Positions 6,142 to 15,015 are shown, counted from the stretch's first letter. The stretch: 64,000 bases of DNA from Bog-532 sp963830385 (GCA_963830385.1 CAWHMD010000009.1:744001-808000); one strand, 5' to 3'. Program-made: numbers and translations. The notes: generated by a model not told the origin, from the sequence alone.

Positions 6142-9087
6142 ATGGCCCCTGCGCTCGACCGGGGAGACGATGACTCTCCGGAAATCTCCGCACGGACCCC
6201 TGCTCAGCGGTACGCGGCGTTCCGCGACCGGCAGGCCCACCCCGAGCTGGCCAGCTTTCGCGGTCTGTACGACTTCGAATTCGACGACTTCCAGCTCCGG
6301 GCCTGCGCCGCCCTGAACGACGGCGAGGGGGTCCTCGTCGCCGCCCCGACCGGCTCCGGCAAGACCGTGGTCGGTGAGTTCGCCGTGCACCTGGCGCTGG
6401 AACGCGGCCTCAAGTGCTTCTACACCACGCCGATCAAGGCCCTTTCCAATCAGAAGTACGCCGACCTCGTCCGCCGCTACGACAGCAAGACGGTCGGCCT
6501 GCTGACCGGGGACAACAGCGTCAACGGCGAGGCGCCGATCGTGGTCATGACCACCGAGGTGCTGCGGAACATGCTCTACGCCGGGTCGCCCACGCTCAAG
6601 GGCCTCGGTTTCGTGGTGCTGGACGAGGTGCACTACCTGGCCGACCGCTCCCGCGGCGCGGTGTGGGAAGAGGTCATCATCCACCTGCCGGAGTCCGTAG
6701 CCCTGGTGGCGCTGTCGGCCACGGTCAGCAACGCCGAGGAGTTCGGCGACTGGCTGGACAGCGTGCGCGGCGGGGTCACGGTCATCGTGGACGAGCACCG
6801 GCCGGTGCCGCTGTGGCAGCACATGATGGTCGGCACCCGGATGTACGACCTGTTCACCGACCCGGCCGGCACCCGCGTCAACCCCGAGCTGGCCCGGCTG
6901 GCCCAGCGCGACCGGTGGGCTCAGCAGCAGGTCGCGATGACGGGGACCAGCCGTCCCGGCCGTGGCGGCCGCCGCGGCCATCCGGGCGGGCGCAGCGGGG
7001 CCAGCGTCGGACGGGGCCGGGGCGGCGGCCCCCGCACGGTGCGGGCCCGGCCACCGTACCGGCCGGACGTGGTGGCCCGGCTCGACTCGTCGGGGCTGCT
7101 GCCCGCCATCGAGTTCATCTTCAGCCGGGCGGGCTGCGACGCGGCCGTGCAGCAGTGCCTGGCGGCCGGACTGCGGCTGACCCAGCCGGACGAGATCGCC
7201 ACCATCACCGAGTTCGTCGAGCAGCGCAGCACCGACATCCCGCAGGAGGACCTGGCCGTGCTCGGCTACGGCGAGTTCCTGACCGGTCTGCAGCGCGGCA
7301 TCGCCGCCCACCACGCCGGGATGCTGCCCACGTTCAAGGAGATCGTGGAGGAGCTGTTCTCGGCCGGCCTGGTCCGGGTGGTGTTCGCGACCGAGACGCT
7401 GGCCCTGGGCATCAACATGCCGGCCAGGACCGTGGTCATCGAAAAGCTCGACAAGTGGAACGGTGAGACCCACGCCGAGCTCACCCCGGGGGAGTACACG
7501 CAGCTCACCGGCCGGGCCGGGCGTCGCGGTATCGACGTCGAGGGTCACGCGGTGGTGCTCTGGCAGCCCGGCACCGACCCGGACGCGGTCGCCGGCCTGG
7601 CCGGTACCCGTACCTACCCGCTGAACTCCAGCTTCCGGCCGTCGTACAACATGGCCGTCAACCTCACCGGCCGGGTGGGCCGGGCCAAGGCCGCCACCCT
7701 CCTGGAGTCGTCGTTCGCCCAGTTCCAGTCCGACCGCGGCGTGGTCGGGCTGGCCCGGCAGCTCCGCCGGAATCAGGACCAGATGGCCGAGCTGACCGCG
7801 AAGATGGCCTGTGACCAGGGCGACTTCTCCCAGTACGCGGACCTCCGGCGGCAGCTGTCGGACCTGGAGAGGGACCAGTCCCGCCGCAAGGCGGCCACCC
7901 GCCGGGCCGAGGCCGCCCGCTCGCTGGAGACGCTGCGGCGCGGCGACATCATCCGGGTGCCGGGCGGCCGCCGGGCCGGCATGGCGGTGGTGCTCGAGCC
8001 GGGCCCCCGCGGCTCGAACGGCCCCGGCGGCCACGGCCCGAACCTCGCCCCGGCCACCGGCGGGTTCGGTGACGGCGCGCGGCTGGCCGCCATGGCCGGG
8101 CAGGGACCGCTCGTGCTGACCGCCAACCGGCAGGTCAAACGGCTGTCGCTGGCTGATTTCCCGGTCCCGGTGGAGGCGGTCGACCGGATCAAGATCCCCG
8201 GGTCGTTCAGCGTCCGGTCGCCCCAGCACCGCCGTGACCTGGCCGCCAGCATGCGCAACCGGCTGGCTGGCCGGGAGATCGCCGGTCCCCAGCGGGCCGC
8301 CGACTGGGACACCCCCGTCGAGGCCGGCGGCGGCCAGGCCGGCCAGCAGGAGATCGCCGCGCTACGCCGCCGGCTGCGCCAGCACCCGAGCCACGGCTGC
8401 CCGGACCGCGAGGAGCACGCCCGCTACGCCGAGCGTTACCTGCGGCTGCAGCGGGAGACCGAGGGGCTGGAGCGCAAGGTGGCCAGCCGCTCCCACGTGA
8501 TCGCCCGCACCTTCGACCGGGTGTGCGCGGTGCTGGAGGAGCTCGGCTACCTGACCGGCGACACGGTGACCGCGGAGGGGCGGATGCTGGGGGGCCTGTA
8601 CAGCGAGCTGGATCTGCTGGCGGCCGAATGCCTGCGCCGCGGCTACTGGGACGGCCTGGACACCCAGGAGCTGACCGCCTGCGTGTCCGCCCTGTCGTTC
8701 GAGTCCCGGCAGGCCGAGGACGCGGCCCGTCCCCGGCTGCCGTCGTCCAAGGTCCGCGACGTGCTCACCCGCATGGTGCGCACCTGGGGCCAGCTGGATG
8801 AACTGGAAAAGGCGAACCACGTCTCGTTCCTTCGCGAGCCGGACCTGGGCTTCGCGGCGGTGGCGTACGAGTGGGCCGGCGGGGCCCGGCTGGAGGACGT
8901 GCTGGCCGACTCCGACCTGACCCCGGGCGACTTCGTTCGCGCGGTCAAGCAGCTCATCGACCTGCTCGACCAGATCGCGGCCGCCCCCAGCTCGGGCCGC
9001 GCCAGCCAGCACGTGGCCGAGACGGCCCGCGCCGCCATCGACGCCATCCGCCGCGGTGTCGTCGCCTACACCGCCGTCACCGACTGA
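6142..9087 (+). CDS. helY: DEVH-box Ski2/Mtr4-like RNA helicase HelY
   Basis: 981 residues, an ATP-dependent RNA helicase of superfamily 2. Walker A is APTGSGKTVV (residues 69-78), motif Ia TTPIKALSNQKY, the DEVH box LDEVHYLADRSRGAVWEE (about 158-175), motif III LSATVSNAEEF, and motif VI QLTGRAGRRGIDVEGHAV (about 455-472). The C-terminal third is the DSHCT/arch-type region (EELGYLTGDTVTAEGRMLGGLYSELDLL). Between the RecA domains, residues 267-306 are a Gly/Arg-rich RGG-like tract. The tatC-helY neighbourhood is typical of actinobacteria. Role in RNA turnover is by family analogy. Confidence 0.9.
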   Translation: MAPALDRGDDDSPEISARTPAQRYAAFRDRQAHPELASFRGLYDFEFDDFQLRACAALNDGEGVLVAAPTGSGKTVVGEFAVHLALERGLKCFYTTPIKALSNQKYADLVRRYDSKTVGLLTGDNSVNGEAPIVVMTTEVLRNMLYAGSPTLKGLGFVVLDEVHYLADRSRGAVWEEVIIHLPESVALVALSATVSNAEEFGDWLDSVRGGVTVIVDEHRPVPLWQHMMVGTRMYDLFTDPAGTRVNPELARLAQRDRWAQQQVAMTGTSRPGRGGRRGHPGGRSGASVGRGRGGGPRTVRARPPYRPDVVARLDSSGLLPAIEFIFSRAGCDAAVQQCLAAGLRLTQPDEIATITEFVEQRSTDIPQEDLAVLGYGEFLTGLQRGIAAHHAGMLPTFKEIVEELFSAGLVRVVFATETLALGINMPARTVVIEKLDKWNGETHAELTPGEYTQLTGRAGRRGIDVEGHAVVLWQPGTDPDAVAGLAGTRTYPLNSSFRPSYNMAVNLTGRVGRAKAATLLESSFAQFQSDRGVVGLARQLRRNQDQMAELTAKMACDQGDFSQYADLRRQLSDLERDQSRRKAATRRAEAARSLETLRRGDIIRVPGGRRAGMAVVLEPGPRGSNGPGGHGPNLAPATGGFGDGARLAAMAGQGPLVLTANRQVKRLSLADFPVPVEAVDRIKIPGSFSVRSPQHRRDLAASMRNRLAGREIAGPQRAADWDTPVEAGGGQAGQQEIAALRRRLRQHPSHGCPDREEHARYAERYLRLQRETEGLERKVASRSHVIARTFDRVCAVLEELGYLTGDTVTAEGRMLGGLYSELDLLAAECLRRGYWDGLDTQELTACVSALSFESRQAEDAARPRLPSSKVRDVLTRMVRTWGQLDELEKANHVSFLREPDLGFAAVAYEWAGGARLEDVLADSDLTPGDFVRAVKQLIDLLDQIAAAPSSGRASQHVAETARAAIDAIRRGVVAYTAVTD

Positions 9088-9115
9088 CGCCGCCGGCGTC
9101 CGCCGATCGCCGGCC

Positions 9116-9685
9116 ATGCGCGAGCCGCCGCCACCGTACCGGGGAGAGGGGCCGTTCGCGCTCTGGCACTTCAGCGAGGACCCGTCCCTGGGCCGGTTCG
9201 ATCCCCGCCCGGTCACCGATCCGGCCGGCGCCCCGGCGGTCTGGGCGATCGACACCCGGCACGCGCCGAGCTTCTGGTTCCCGCGCGACTGCCCGCGCGG
9301 CTGCATCTGGCCGTCGGCCGCCACCACCGCCGAGGATCGCGAGCGGTTCTTCGGCCAGACCTCGTCCGGCCGGGTCCACGTCATCGAGTCGGCCTGGCTG
9401 GAACGCATACGGGCCTGCCGCCTGTACGCCTACCGGCTGCCGGCCGGGCCGTTCACCCGGCACGAGGTCGGCGGCTACTGGGTCTCCCGCGAACCGGTCG
9501 ACGCCCTGGACCGGATCGACTGCGGTGACCTTCTCGCCGGGCACGCCGGTGCCCGCATCGAGTTGCGTGTCACCCCGTCGATCTGGCCGTTCTGGCACCG
9601 GGTGATCGAGTCGACGGTGGAGTTCAGCGGCTCCCGTCTCCGTAACGCCGGCCCAGACTCATCAGCCCCGCCTATGGGTAACTGA
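9116..9685 (+). CDS. DUF6886 family protein
   Basis: 189 residues. Recognised by the family pattern: ALWHFSEDPSLGRFDPRPV at the start, VWAIDTRHAPSFWFPRDCPRG in the middle, then HVIESAWLERIRACRLYAYRLP. Function unknown; the fold may resemble ADP-ribosyl-transfer-like small proteins, which is a guess. ATG 9116 was preferred over an in-frame GTG at 9056 that overlaps helY, because the family consensus begins just after it. No strong ribosome site is visible. Confidence 0.7.
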   Translation: MREPPPPYRGEGPFALWHFSEDPSLGRFDPRPVTDPAGAPAVWAIDTRHAPSFWFPRDCPRGCIWPSAATTAEDRERFFGQTSSGRVHVIESAWLERIRACRLYAYRLPAGPFTRHEVGGYWVSREPVDALDRIDCGDLLAGHAGARIELRVTPSIWPFWHRVIESTVEFSGSRLRNAGPDSSAPPMGN

Positions 9686-9766
9686 CGATCTTGGCATTAG
9701 TCCTATAGATCAGACCCGGGTATCCAGGTGGTAGAAGCCCACTGCCGATGCCCGGAGGTGACCCCC

Positions 9767-10321
9767 GTGCCCGCCATCACCGTTCATCCCACCTGTCCGG
9801 CTGTACTCTCGTCCGCTGTGCGCGCCGCGGTCCGCGCGGGCGGCCCCGCGGCCGAGGTGGCCGACCGGGTCGCGGCCGCGGTTTCGCGGCACCTGCCCCG
9901 CCCGGATCGGCTGCTGACCACCGCCCAGCTCGCGGGCGACCCCGCGCGCTACCAGACCCACCCGGTGCACGTGGAGCCGGACGGGTCGTTCTCGATCGCG
10001 GCCATGGTCTGGCTGCCCGGCCAGCTCACCCCGGTCCACGACCACGTCTCCTGGTGCGTCACCGGGGTGCTGCAGGGCATCGAGTACGAGGAGATCTTCA
10101 GCCTCAGCGCGGACGGCGGGTCGCTGGCCGCCGTGACCCGCCGGGAGAACCCGCCCGGCACGGTCGCCGGTTTCGCCCCGCCCGGTGACATCCACCGGGT
10201 CCGCAACTCGGGCGACGGCATCGCCGTCTCCATGCACGTCTACGGGACGGACCTGGCCCGCCTGGGCTCGAGCATCCGCCGCGTCTACGACCTCCCGCTC
10301 GAGATCCCGGCCCCGCGCTAG
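9767..10321 (+). CDS. Cysteine dioxygenase-like cupin protein
   Basis: 184 residues of the cysteine dioxygenase/PCO-type cupin superfamily. The first metal motif is TPVHDHVSWCVTGVLQG (HxH about residues 88-90), and a later histidine lies in PPGDIHRVRNSGDG; these would bind Fe(II). GTG 9767 is chosen over an earlier GTG at 9728 because GGAGGTGA at 9753-9760 sits 6 nt before it. A predicted thiol or small-molecule dioxygenase; substrate unknown. It converges on the acetyltransferase gene with one base between stops. Confidence 0.75.
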   Translation: MPAITVHPTCPAVLSSAVRAAVRAGGPAAEVADRVAAAVSRHLPRPDRLLTTAQLAGDPARYQTHPVHVEPDGSFSIAAMVWLPGQLTPVHDHVSWCVTGVLQGIEYEEIFSLSADGGSLAAVTRRENPPGTVAGFAPPGDIHRVRNSGDGIAVSMHVYGTDLARLGSSIRRVYDLPLEIPAPR

Positions 10322-10322
10322 G

Positions 10323-10919
10323 TCACTGGCCGGGTGCCCGGCGGGCCGCCCACTCCTGCTCGAGGACGGACATCACCACCTCGTCGTACCAGTGCCCGTC
10401 GTGCCACACCGTCTCCCGGTGGCGCCCCTCCTCGGTGAACCCGGCCTTCTCGTAGGCGCGCACCCCGGCCACGTTGAACGGCGCCACCGTCAGCTCGATG
10501 CGGTGCAGCCCGAGCTCGCGGAACCCGTAGCTGACGATGAGGCGCATCGCGTCGGTGCCGTAGCCGCGGCCCATGTACTCGCGCCCGAGGGCGATGCCGA
10601 TCGTGCCGGACCGGTCCTTGCCACCGATACCGAACATGCTCACGGTGCCGACCAGCGGCTGCGGATCGTCCAGGGCCACGACGGAGAAGCCCACGGCCTC
10701 GCCGTCGTTCGCGCACATCCGGGTGAAACGTTCCCTGGCCCTGGCCTCCGACGGCGGGGCCACCCGGTCGGTCAGTGTGACCATGCGCCCGGGGTCCATC
10801 TCCCACCGCGCCAGCGCCGGCAGGTCGTCCTCGGTCAGCGCCCGTAGCCGCACCCGCTCGCCAGCCAGCAGCGAGTCGCCGTACGCGAACGCGGTAGCCA
10901 CATCGGTGATGCCGGTCAT
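10323..10919 (-). CDS. GNAT family N-acetyltransferase (copy 2 of tandem pair)
   Basis: 198 residues of the RimJ/RimL-type GNAT family, which transfer acetyl from acetyl-CoA. The acetyl-CoA site is in GREYMGRGYGTDAMRLIVSYGF, followed by the ELGLHRIELTVAPFNVAGVRAYEKAGF segment typical of the fold. Its ATG overlaps the stop of the upstream paralog (ATGA). The longer open frame reading through from 11426 is an out-of-frame reading of that paralog and was not used. The target is unknown. Confidence 0.85.
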   Translation of the reverse strand: MTGITDVATAFAYGDSLLAGERVRLRALTEDDLPALARWEMDPGRMVTLTDRVAPPSEARARERFTRMCANDGEAVGFSVVALDDPQPLVGTVSMFGIGGKDRSGTIGIALGREYMGRGYGTDAMRLIVSYGFRELGLHRIELTVAPFNVAGVRAYEKAGFTEEGRHRETVWHDGHWYDEVVMSVLEQEWAARRAPGQ

Positions 10920-11539
10920 GCTCCCGCTCCCGCCGCGCTCCCGGCCTCGCCGGGATCCTTCCGGGCGGCCCACTCCCGGTCCAGGATGGACATCATCACC
11001 TCGTCGTACCAGCGCCCGTCGTGCAGCACCTTCTCGCGCCGCCGGCCTTCCTCGGTGAACCCGGCCTTCTCGTAAGCCCGGATCCCGGCCTCGTTGAACG
11101 GGGACACGCTGAGGGCGATGCGGTGCAGCCCCAGCTCGCGGAACCCGTAACCGACGATGACGCGCATCGCGTCGGTGCCGTAGCCGCGGCCCAGGTGCTC
11201 CCGCCCGAGGGCGATGCCCAGCGCGGCGTTCCGGTCCTTGCCCTGAATGCTGAACATGAAGACGTGCCCGATCAGCACCGGCGGGTCGTCCAGGGTCTCG
11301 ATCGCGAAGCCGATGGTGTCGCCGTCGTTGGCGCTCCACTTGGCGATGAGCTCCTTGGCGGCCGCTTCGGAGGGCGGGGCCACCCGGTCCGACAGCGTGA
11401 CCGACCGTCCCGCGTCCATCTCCCACCGGGCCAGCGTGGCCACCTCGTCCTCGCGGACGCCGCGCAACCGCACCCGCTCGCCGGCCAGCAGCGAGTCGCC
11501 GTAGGCAAAGGCGCTGGGAACATCAGTGAACTCCGTCAT
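10916..11539 (-). CDS. GNAT family N-acetyltransferase (copy 1 of tandem pair)
   Basis: 207 residues, clearly a duplicate of the next gene: both begin with FAYGDSLLAGERVRLR and share GRGYGTDAMR, YGFRELGLHRI and AYEKAGFTEEGR. The start at ATG 11539 is supported by GGGAGGA eight bases upstream; an in-frame start at 11572 lacks one. It ends in a short Ala/Gly tail absent from the paralog. Both proteins probably modify small molecules or protein N-termini. It is divergent from padR, and the 187-bp gap carries promoter-like elements. Confidence 0.85.
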   Translation of the reverse strand: MTEFTDVPSAFAYGDSLLAGERVRLRGVREDEVATLARWEMDAGRSVTLSDRVAPPSEAAAKELIAKWSANDGDTIGFAIETLDDPPVLIGHVFMFSIQGKDRNAALGIALGREHLGRGYGTDAMRVIVGYGFRELGLHRIALSVSPFNEAGIRAYEKAGFTEEGRRREKVLHDGRWYDEVMMSILDREWAARKDPGEAGSAAGAGA

Positions 11540-11596
11540 GGCGCTGATCCTCCCGCACCGGCCTTGATTCACCCTAGAGATTTTCCTTCGCCCGAC

Positions 11597-11661
11597 TTGT
11601 CAAAAGAAGTTCGCCGATATATCTTTGACATAGCTAGACAGTACCGAGGATACCTAGAGAT
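11597..11661 (+). promoter_or_regulatory. padR promoter region with repeated CCTAGAGAT
   Basis: Two overlapping promoters can be read: TTGTCA (11597) with TATCTT (11620) at 17 nt, and a consensus TTGACA (11625-11630) with GGATAC (11648) at 17 nt. CCTAGAGAT occurs at 11573-11581 and again at 11653-11661. The AT-rich ATATCTTTGACATA core could be a PadR operator, giving autoregulation; inferred. Confidence 0.45.
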
Positions 11662-11726
11662 CGCTCAACGGGGGCGATGTCCTCCTGTCTGGCGCCACTG
11701 CCGACCATCGATCAAGGAGAAAGAAA

Positions 11727-12425
11727 ATGTCGCAGGAAGAGTGGGGCCGCCGAGGCGGCCATCGGGGTCACGGACGTGGCCCGAAGCGCGGCTGGCCTGG
11801 CCCGCCGCCGGAGTTTTTCGAAGAGGGCCCGGGTGGCCCGGGTGGCCCGCGCGGTCGCCGGGGCGGCCGGGGTGGTCCCGGCCCGTTCGGCGGCCCGCCG
11901 TTCGGCGGCCCGATGGGGCCGCGATTCACCCGCGGGCCGCGGGTCCGCCGGGGTGACGTCCGGGCGGCGGCGCTGTCGCTGCTGACCGAGGGTCCCCGCA
12001 ACGGGTACCAGATCATCCAGGAGATCAGTGAGCGCACCGACGGGGTGTGGCGGCCCAGCCCGGGTTCGGTCTACCCCGCGCTCCAGCAGCTCGAGGATGA
12101 GGCGCTGATCCGGGCCGAGACCGGGGAGAGCGGCCGCAAGGCGTTCGCCCTGACCGACGAGGGCCGGGCCTACACCGAGTCGCACGCCGACGAGCTGGCC
12201 GCGTCCTGGGACGCGGTGACCGGCAGCGTCGACGACGGCGAGGTGCAGCTGCGCCAGCTGATCCGCCAGGTCATGGTGGCCGTTTCGCAGGTCAGCCAGG
12301 CCGGTTCGGCGGCTCAGGTCAAGCAGGCGGGCAAGGTGCTGAACGACACCCGGCGCTCGCTGTACCGGATCCTCGCCGCCGACGAGGACGAGGAAGAGGG
12401 CACTCCCGAGCAGTCCGCGGAGTGA
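11727..12425 (+). CDS. PadR family transcriptional regulator
   Basis: 232 residues. After a 70-residue Gly/Pro/Arg-rich start, the winged helix begins at about residue 73 (VRAAALSLLTEGPRNGYQII) and has the PadR signature RPSPGSVYPALQQLEDEALI. A helical dimerisation arm follows, ending in an acidic tail. PadR repressors often control adjacent multidrug exporters, and a DrrAB-type pair lies downstream, so it probably represses that operon. AAGGAGA lies about 6 nt before the ATG. Confidence 0.88.
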   Translation: MSQEEWGRRGGHRGHGRGPKRGWPGPPPEFFEEGPGGPGGPRGRRGGRGGPGPFGGPPFGGPMGPRFTRGPRVRRGDVRAAALSLLTEGPRNGYQIIQEISERTDGVWRPSPGSVYPALQQLEDEALIRAETGESGRKAFALTDEGRAYTESHADELAASWDAVTGSVDDGEVQLRQLIRQVMVAVSQVSQAGSAAQVKQAGKVLNDTRRSLYRILAADEDEEEGTPEQSAE

Positions 12426-12436
12426 CCGGTTGTGAG

Positions 12437-12472
12437 GCTGCGGCCCGTGCCCGTACGGGTGCGGGCCGCAGC
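12437..12472 (+). terminator. GC-rich hairpin between padR and the ABC genes
   Basis: GCTGCGGCCCG pairs perfectly with CGGGCCGCAGC, and CCCGTACGGG folds within the loop, giving an extended hairpin. No U-tract follows; it could terminate partly or stabilise the padR mRNA end. Confidence 0.5.
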
Positions 12473-12512
12473 GACGTAGGCTCGGCTTGAGTCCGCACAG
12501 GGAGGCACTTAA

Positions 12513-13562
12513 GTGGCCGTACAGACCGGCGACGCGGCGTCCGCCCGCACGGTGTCAGCCAGCACAGGTTCCGGCAACCGGGGCACGGCAATCACCGTCA
12601 GCGAGCTGACCAAGAGTTACGGGGAGATCGAGGCGGTCCGCGGCATCGGCTTCGAGGTCGCCACCGGCGAGACGTTCGGTTTCCTGGGCCCCAACGGGGC
12701 CGGCAAATCCACCACCATCAGCATGCTCTGCACGCTGGTCAAGCCCACTTCCGGCCGGGCCACGGTGGCCGGGCACGACGTGGTACGCGAGCGCGACACG
12801 GTGCGCCGTAATATCGGCCTGGTGTTCCAGGACACCACGCTGGACACCTACCTGACCGCCGAGCAGAACCTGCGCTTCCACGCCGACCTGTACGGAGTGC
12901 CCAAGGCCGCGGTCGCGCCCCGGATGCGCCAGGTGCTGGAGATGGTGGGGCTCTGGGATCGGCGCGAGAGCCTGGTCCGCACCTACTCGGGTGGCATGCA
13001 ACGGCGGCTGGAGATCGCCCGTGGCCTGCTGCACGCTCCGCACGTACTGTTCCTGGACGAGCCGACCGTGGGCCTCGACCCGCAGACGCGGTCGTCGATC
13101 TGGCAGTACATCAACGAGCTCAAGCAGCGCGAGGACATCACGATCTTCCTCACCACCCACTACATGGACGAGGCCGAGCACTGCGACCGGATCGCCATCA
13201 TCGACCACGGGCAGATCGTGGCCATCGACACCCCCGAGGCGCTCAAGGCCAGCGTGGGCAAGGACCGGGTGCAGATCAGCACCAGCGACGACCAGGCCGC
13301 CATCGCCGAGCTGGCCGAGCGGTTCGGTCTCGAGGCGGCGATGCACGACGGGCTGGTCACGTTCTCGGTCGAGTCGGGGGAGCAGTTCGTGCCCCGGCTG
13401 TTCGCCGAGCTGGGCGTGTCCATCCGCTCGGTCAGCGTGGCCCGGCCCTCGCTGGACGACGTGTTCATGTCCTACACCGGCCGGACCATCCGTGACACCG
13501 AGGCCACCAGCGCGGACGCCAACCGCGCCATGGTCCAGCGTTTCCGCGCCGGGAGGCGATGA
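12513..13562 (+). CDS. ABC transporter ATP-binding protein, DrrA/multidrug type
   Basis: 349 residues. Walker A GPNGAGKSTT (about residues 60-69), Q-loop VFQDTTLD, signature YSGGMQRRLEIARGL, Walker B VLFLDEPTVGLD and the H-loop TTHYMDEAEHCD are all intact. The C-terminal extension (about 250-330) matches the DrrA-type regulatory domain (VARPSLDDVFMSYTGRTI). It energises export through the permease encoded 3 nt downstream. GGAGG precedes the GTG start. Probably repressed by the upstream PadR protein. Substrate unknown; antibiotics or lipids are typical. Confidence 0.9.
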   Translation: MAVQTGDAASARTVSASTGSGNRGTAITVSELTKSYGEIEAVRGIGFEVATGETFGFLGPNGAGKSTTISMLCTLVKPTSGRATVAGHDVVRERDTVRRNIGLVFQDTTLDTYLTAEQNLRFHADLYGVPKAAVAPRMRQVLEMVGLWDRRESLVRTYSGGMQRRLEIARGLLHAPHVLFLDEPTVGLDPQTRSSIWQYINELKQREDITIFLTTHYMDEAEHCDRIAIIDHGQIVAIDTPEALKASVGKDRVQISTSDDQAAIAELAERFGLEAAMHDGLVTFSVESGEQFVPRLFAELGVSIRSVSVARPSLDDVFMSYTGRTIRDTEATSADANRAMVQRFRAGRR

Positions 13563-13565
13563 GCT

Positions 13566-14465
13566 GTGGCTACGACCACCACCGAGCCCGCCGCCCCGGC
13601 GCCGCCGGACCTGACCAACCTCATCCGGGTCGCGGTCCCCGAGCGGGGCCTGCGCCAGGACCTGCGCGCGGCCGGCATCGTCTGGCGCCGCGAGTGGATC
13701 CGGTTCCGCACCGACCGCCTGCGGGCGGTCACCGCGCTGATCCAGCCGGTGCTGTTCCTGTTCGTGCTGGGCACCGGCCTCGGCTCGCTGGCCGGCCACG
13801 GCCTGCCCGCCGGCATCAGCTTCCGCACGTTCATCTACCCGGGCGTCGTCGCGATGGGCGTGCTGTTCACCGCGATCTTCTCGGCCGGCTCGATCGTCTG
13901 GGACCGCGAGTTCGGCTTCCTCCGGGAGATGCTGGTCGCCCCGGTCAACCGGGCCGCGATCGTCCTCGGCAAGTGCCTGGGTGGCGCGACCGTGGCCACC
14001 TGCCAGGGCATCGTTGTGCTGATCCTGGCCGGGCTGGCCGATGTGCCCTACAACCCGGTCCTGATCCTGACGCTGATCGGCGAGCTGCTGCTGCTGTCCT
14101 TCACGCTGACCGCCTTCGGCGTCATGATGGCGGCCCGCATCAAGCAGTTCCAGGCGTTCATGGCGCTGACCCAGATGCTCGTCATGCCACTGTTCTTCCT
14201 GTCCGGCGCGCTCTACCCGCTGACCGGCCTGCCCGCCTGGCTGACCGTGCTGACCCGCATCGACCCCCTCACCTACATCGTCGCCCCGATGCGCCGGGCC
14301 GTGTTCAGCCACCTGAACATCAGCCCCGCCGCCCTCCATCAGCTGGCGCCGGGCGTCTCCTGGGGCGGCTGGACCGTCCCGCTCGGCCTGTCGCTGGGCA
14401 TCGTGGCCCTCATGGGCCTGATCATGGTCGCCATAGCCATAGCCGAGTTCAGCAAGACCGAGTAG
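13566..14465 (+). CDS. ABC-2 type transporter permease, DrrB type
   Basis: 299 residues with six hydrophobic segments, the first near residue 55 and the last near 280. WRREWIRFRTDRLRAV and the ABC-2 signature LSGALYPLTGLPAWLTVLTRIDPLTY identify the family. It forms the membrane channel for the ATPase encoded just upstream. The GTG at 13566 is four bases past the ATPase stop. The gene ends at a 1.1-kb region with no convincing gene, beginning with a long inverted repeat. Confidence 0.88.
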   Translation: MATTTTEPAAPAPPDLTNLIRVAVPERGLRQDLRAAGIVWRREWIRFRTDRLRAVTALIQPVLFLFVLGTGLGSLAGHGLPAGISFRTFIYPGVVAMGVLFTAIFSAGSIVWDREFGFLREMLVAPVNRAAIVLGKCLGGATVATCQGIVVLILAGLADVPYNPVLILTLIGELLLLSFTLTAFGVMMAARIKQFQAFMALTQMLVMPLFFLSGALYPLTGLPAWLTVLTRIDPLTYIVAPMRRAVFSHLNISPAALHQLAPGVSWGGWTVPLGLSLGIVALMGLIMVAIAIAEFSKTE

Positions 14466-14501
14466 CGGGTCTTGCCTCCGGCGGGGGTACAGGAGTCTCA
14501 A

Positions 14502-14562
14502 GATCAATCGCTCGGTTACGTTGACGGCGCTATTCACTGAAAACGCAACCGAGCAATAGATC
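14502..14562 (+). repeat. 21-bp imperfect inverted repeat downstream of the ABC exporter
   Basis: The arms 14502-14522 and 14542-14562 pair at 18 of 21 positions (core GCTCGGTT/AACCGAGC), with a 19-nt loop. It lies 37 bp after the permease stop. It may be a terminator, an operator, or the remnant of a small mobile element. Confidence 0.6.
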
Positions 14563-14895
14563 ATGCTCACCGAACCCGTCCCGCACGCGGGAGGGGCCGC
14601 CGGACCACCGCCGCCGGAGGGCCGCCGCCGGGCCGCCGCCTGGCCCGCCCCGCCAGTGGCGCATTCGGCGTTGCTTTGGCGCGCCCTAAGGTCCCATCGG
14701 TGCCATCCGCCCGGCACCCCACACAACTCACCCAGCCCGCTCGTTCCCATCAGACTCAGGAGTCACACCCCGCGGCCGAACCTCCTACGGTTTGTAGGAG
14801 TCACAGCATCACCCGGGATTTGTCTCACTGAGACTGCTTGTCAACGTTGTCTTTGAGGAAGCCGTCCCAGCAGAAAGAAAAGGCGGCAACGTATC

Positions 14896-15015
14896 GTGAC
14901 CGAGACTACAGACAGCTACGGAAATACCGAAACGGGCAGAAACAACGTGCTGGCGCTGTCGCGGTCAATTGATGGGCCAAAGCTCTCCCTTCTCGCAGGC
15001 AACACAAATAGCTAG
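14896..15015 (+). CDS. Possible 39-residue peptide
   Basis: A GTG-started frame encodes 39 residues, beginning VTETTDSYGNTETG and ending LSLLAGNTNS. Its third-position GC is only about 60 percent, far below the neighbours. A purine stretch (AAAAGGCGG) lies about 8 nt upstream, which is a weak ribosome site. No biosynthetic or immunity gene is adjacent, so a peptide product is speculative. It lies inside the gene-poor stretch. Confidence 0.2.
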   Translation: MTETTDSYGNTETGRNNVLALSRSIDGPKLSLLAGNTNS

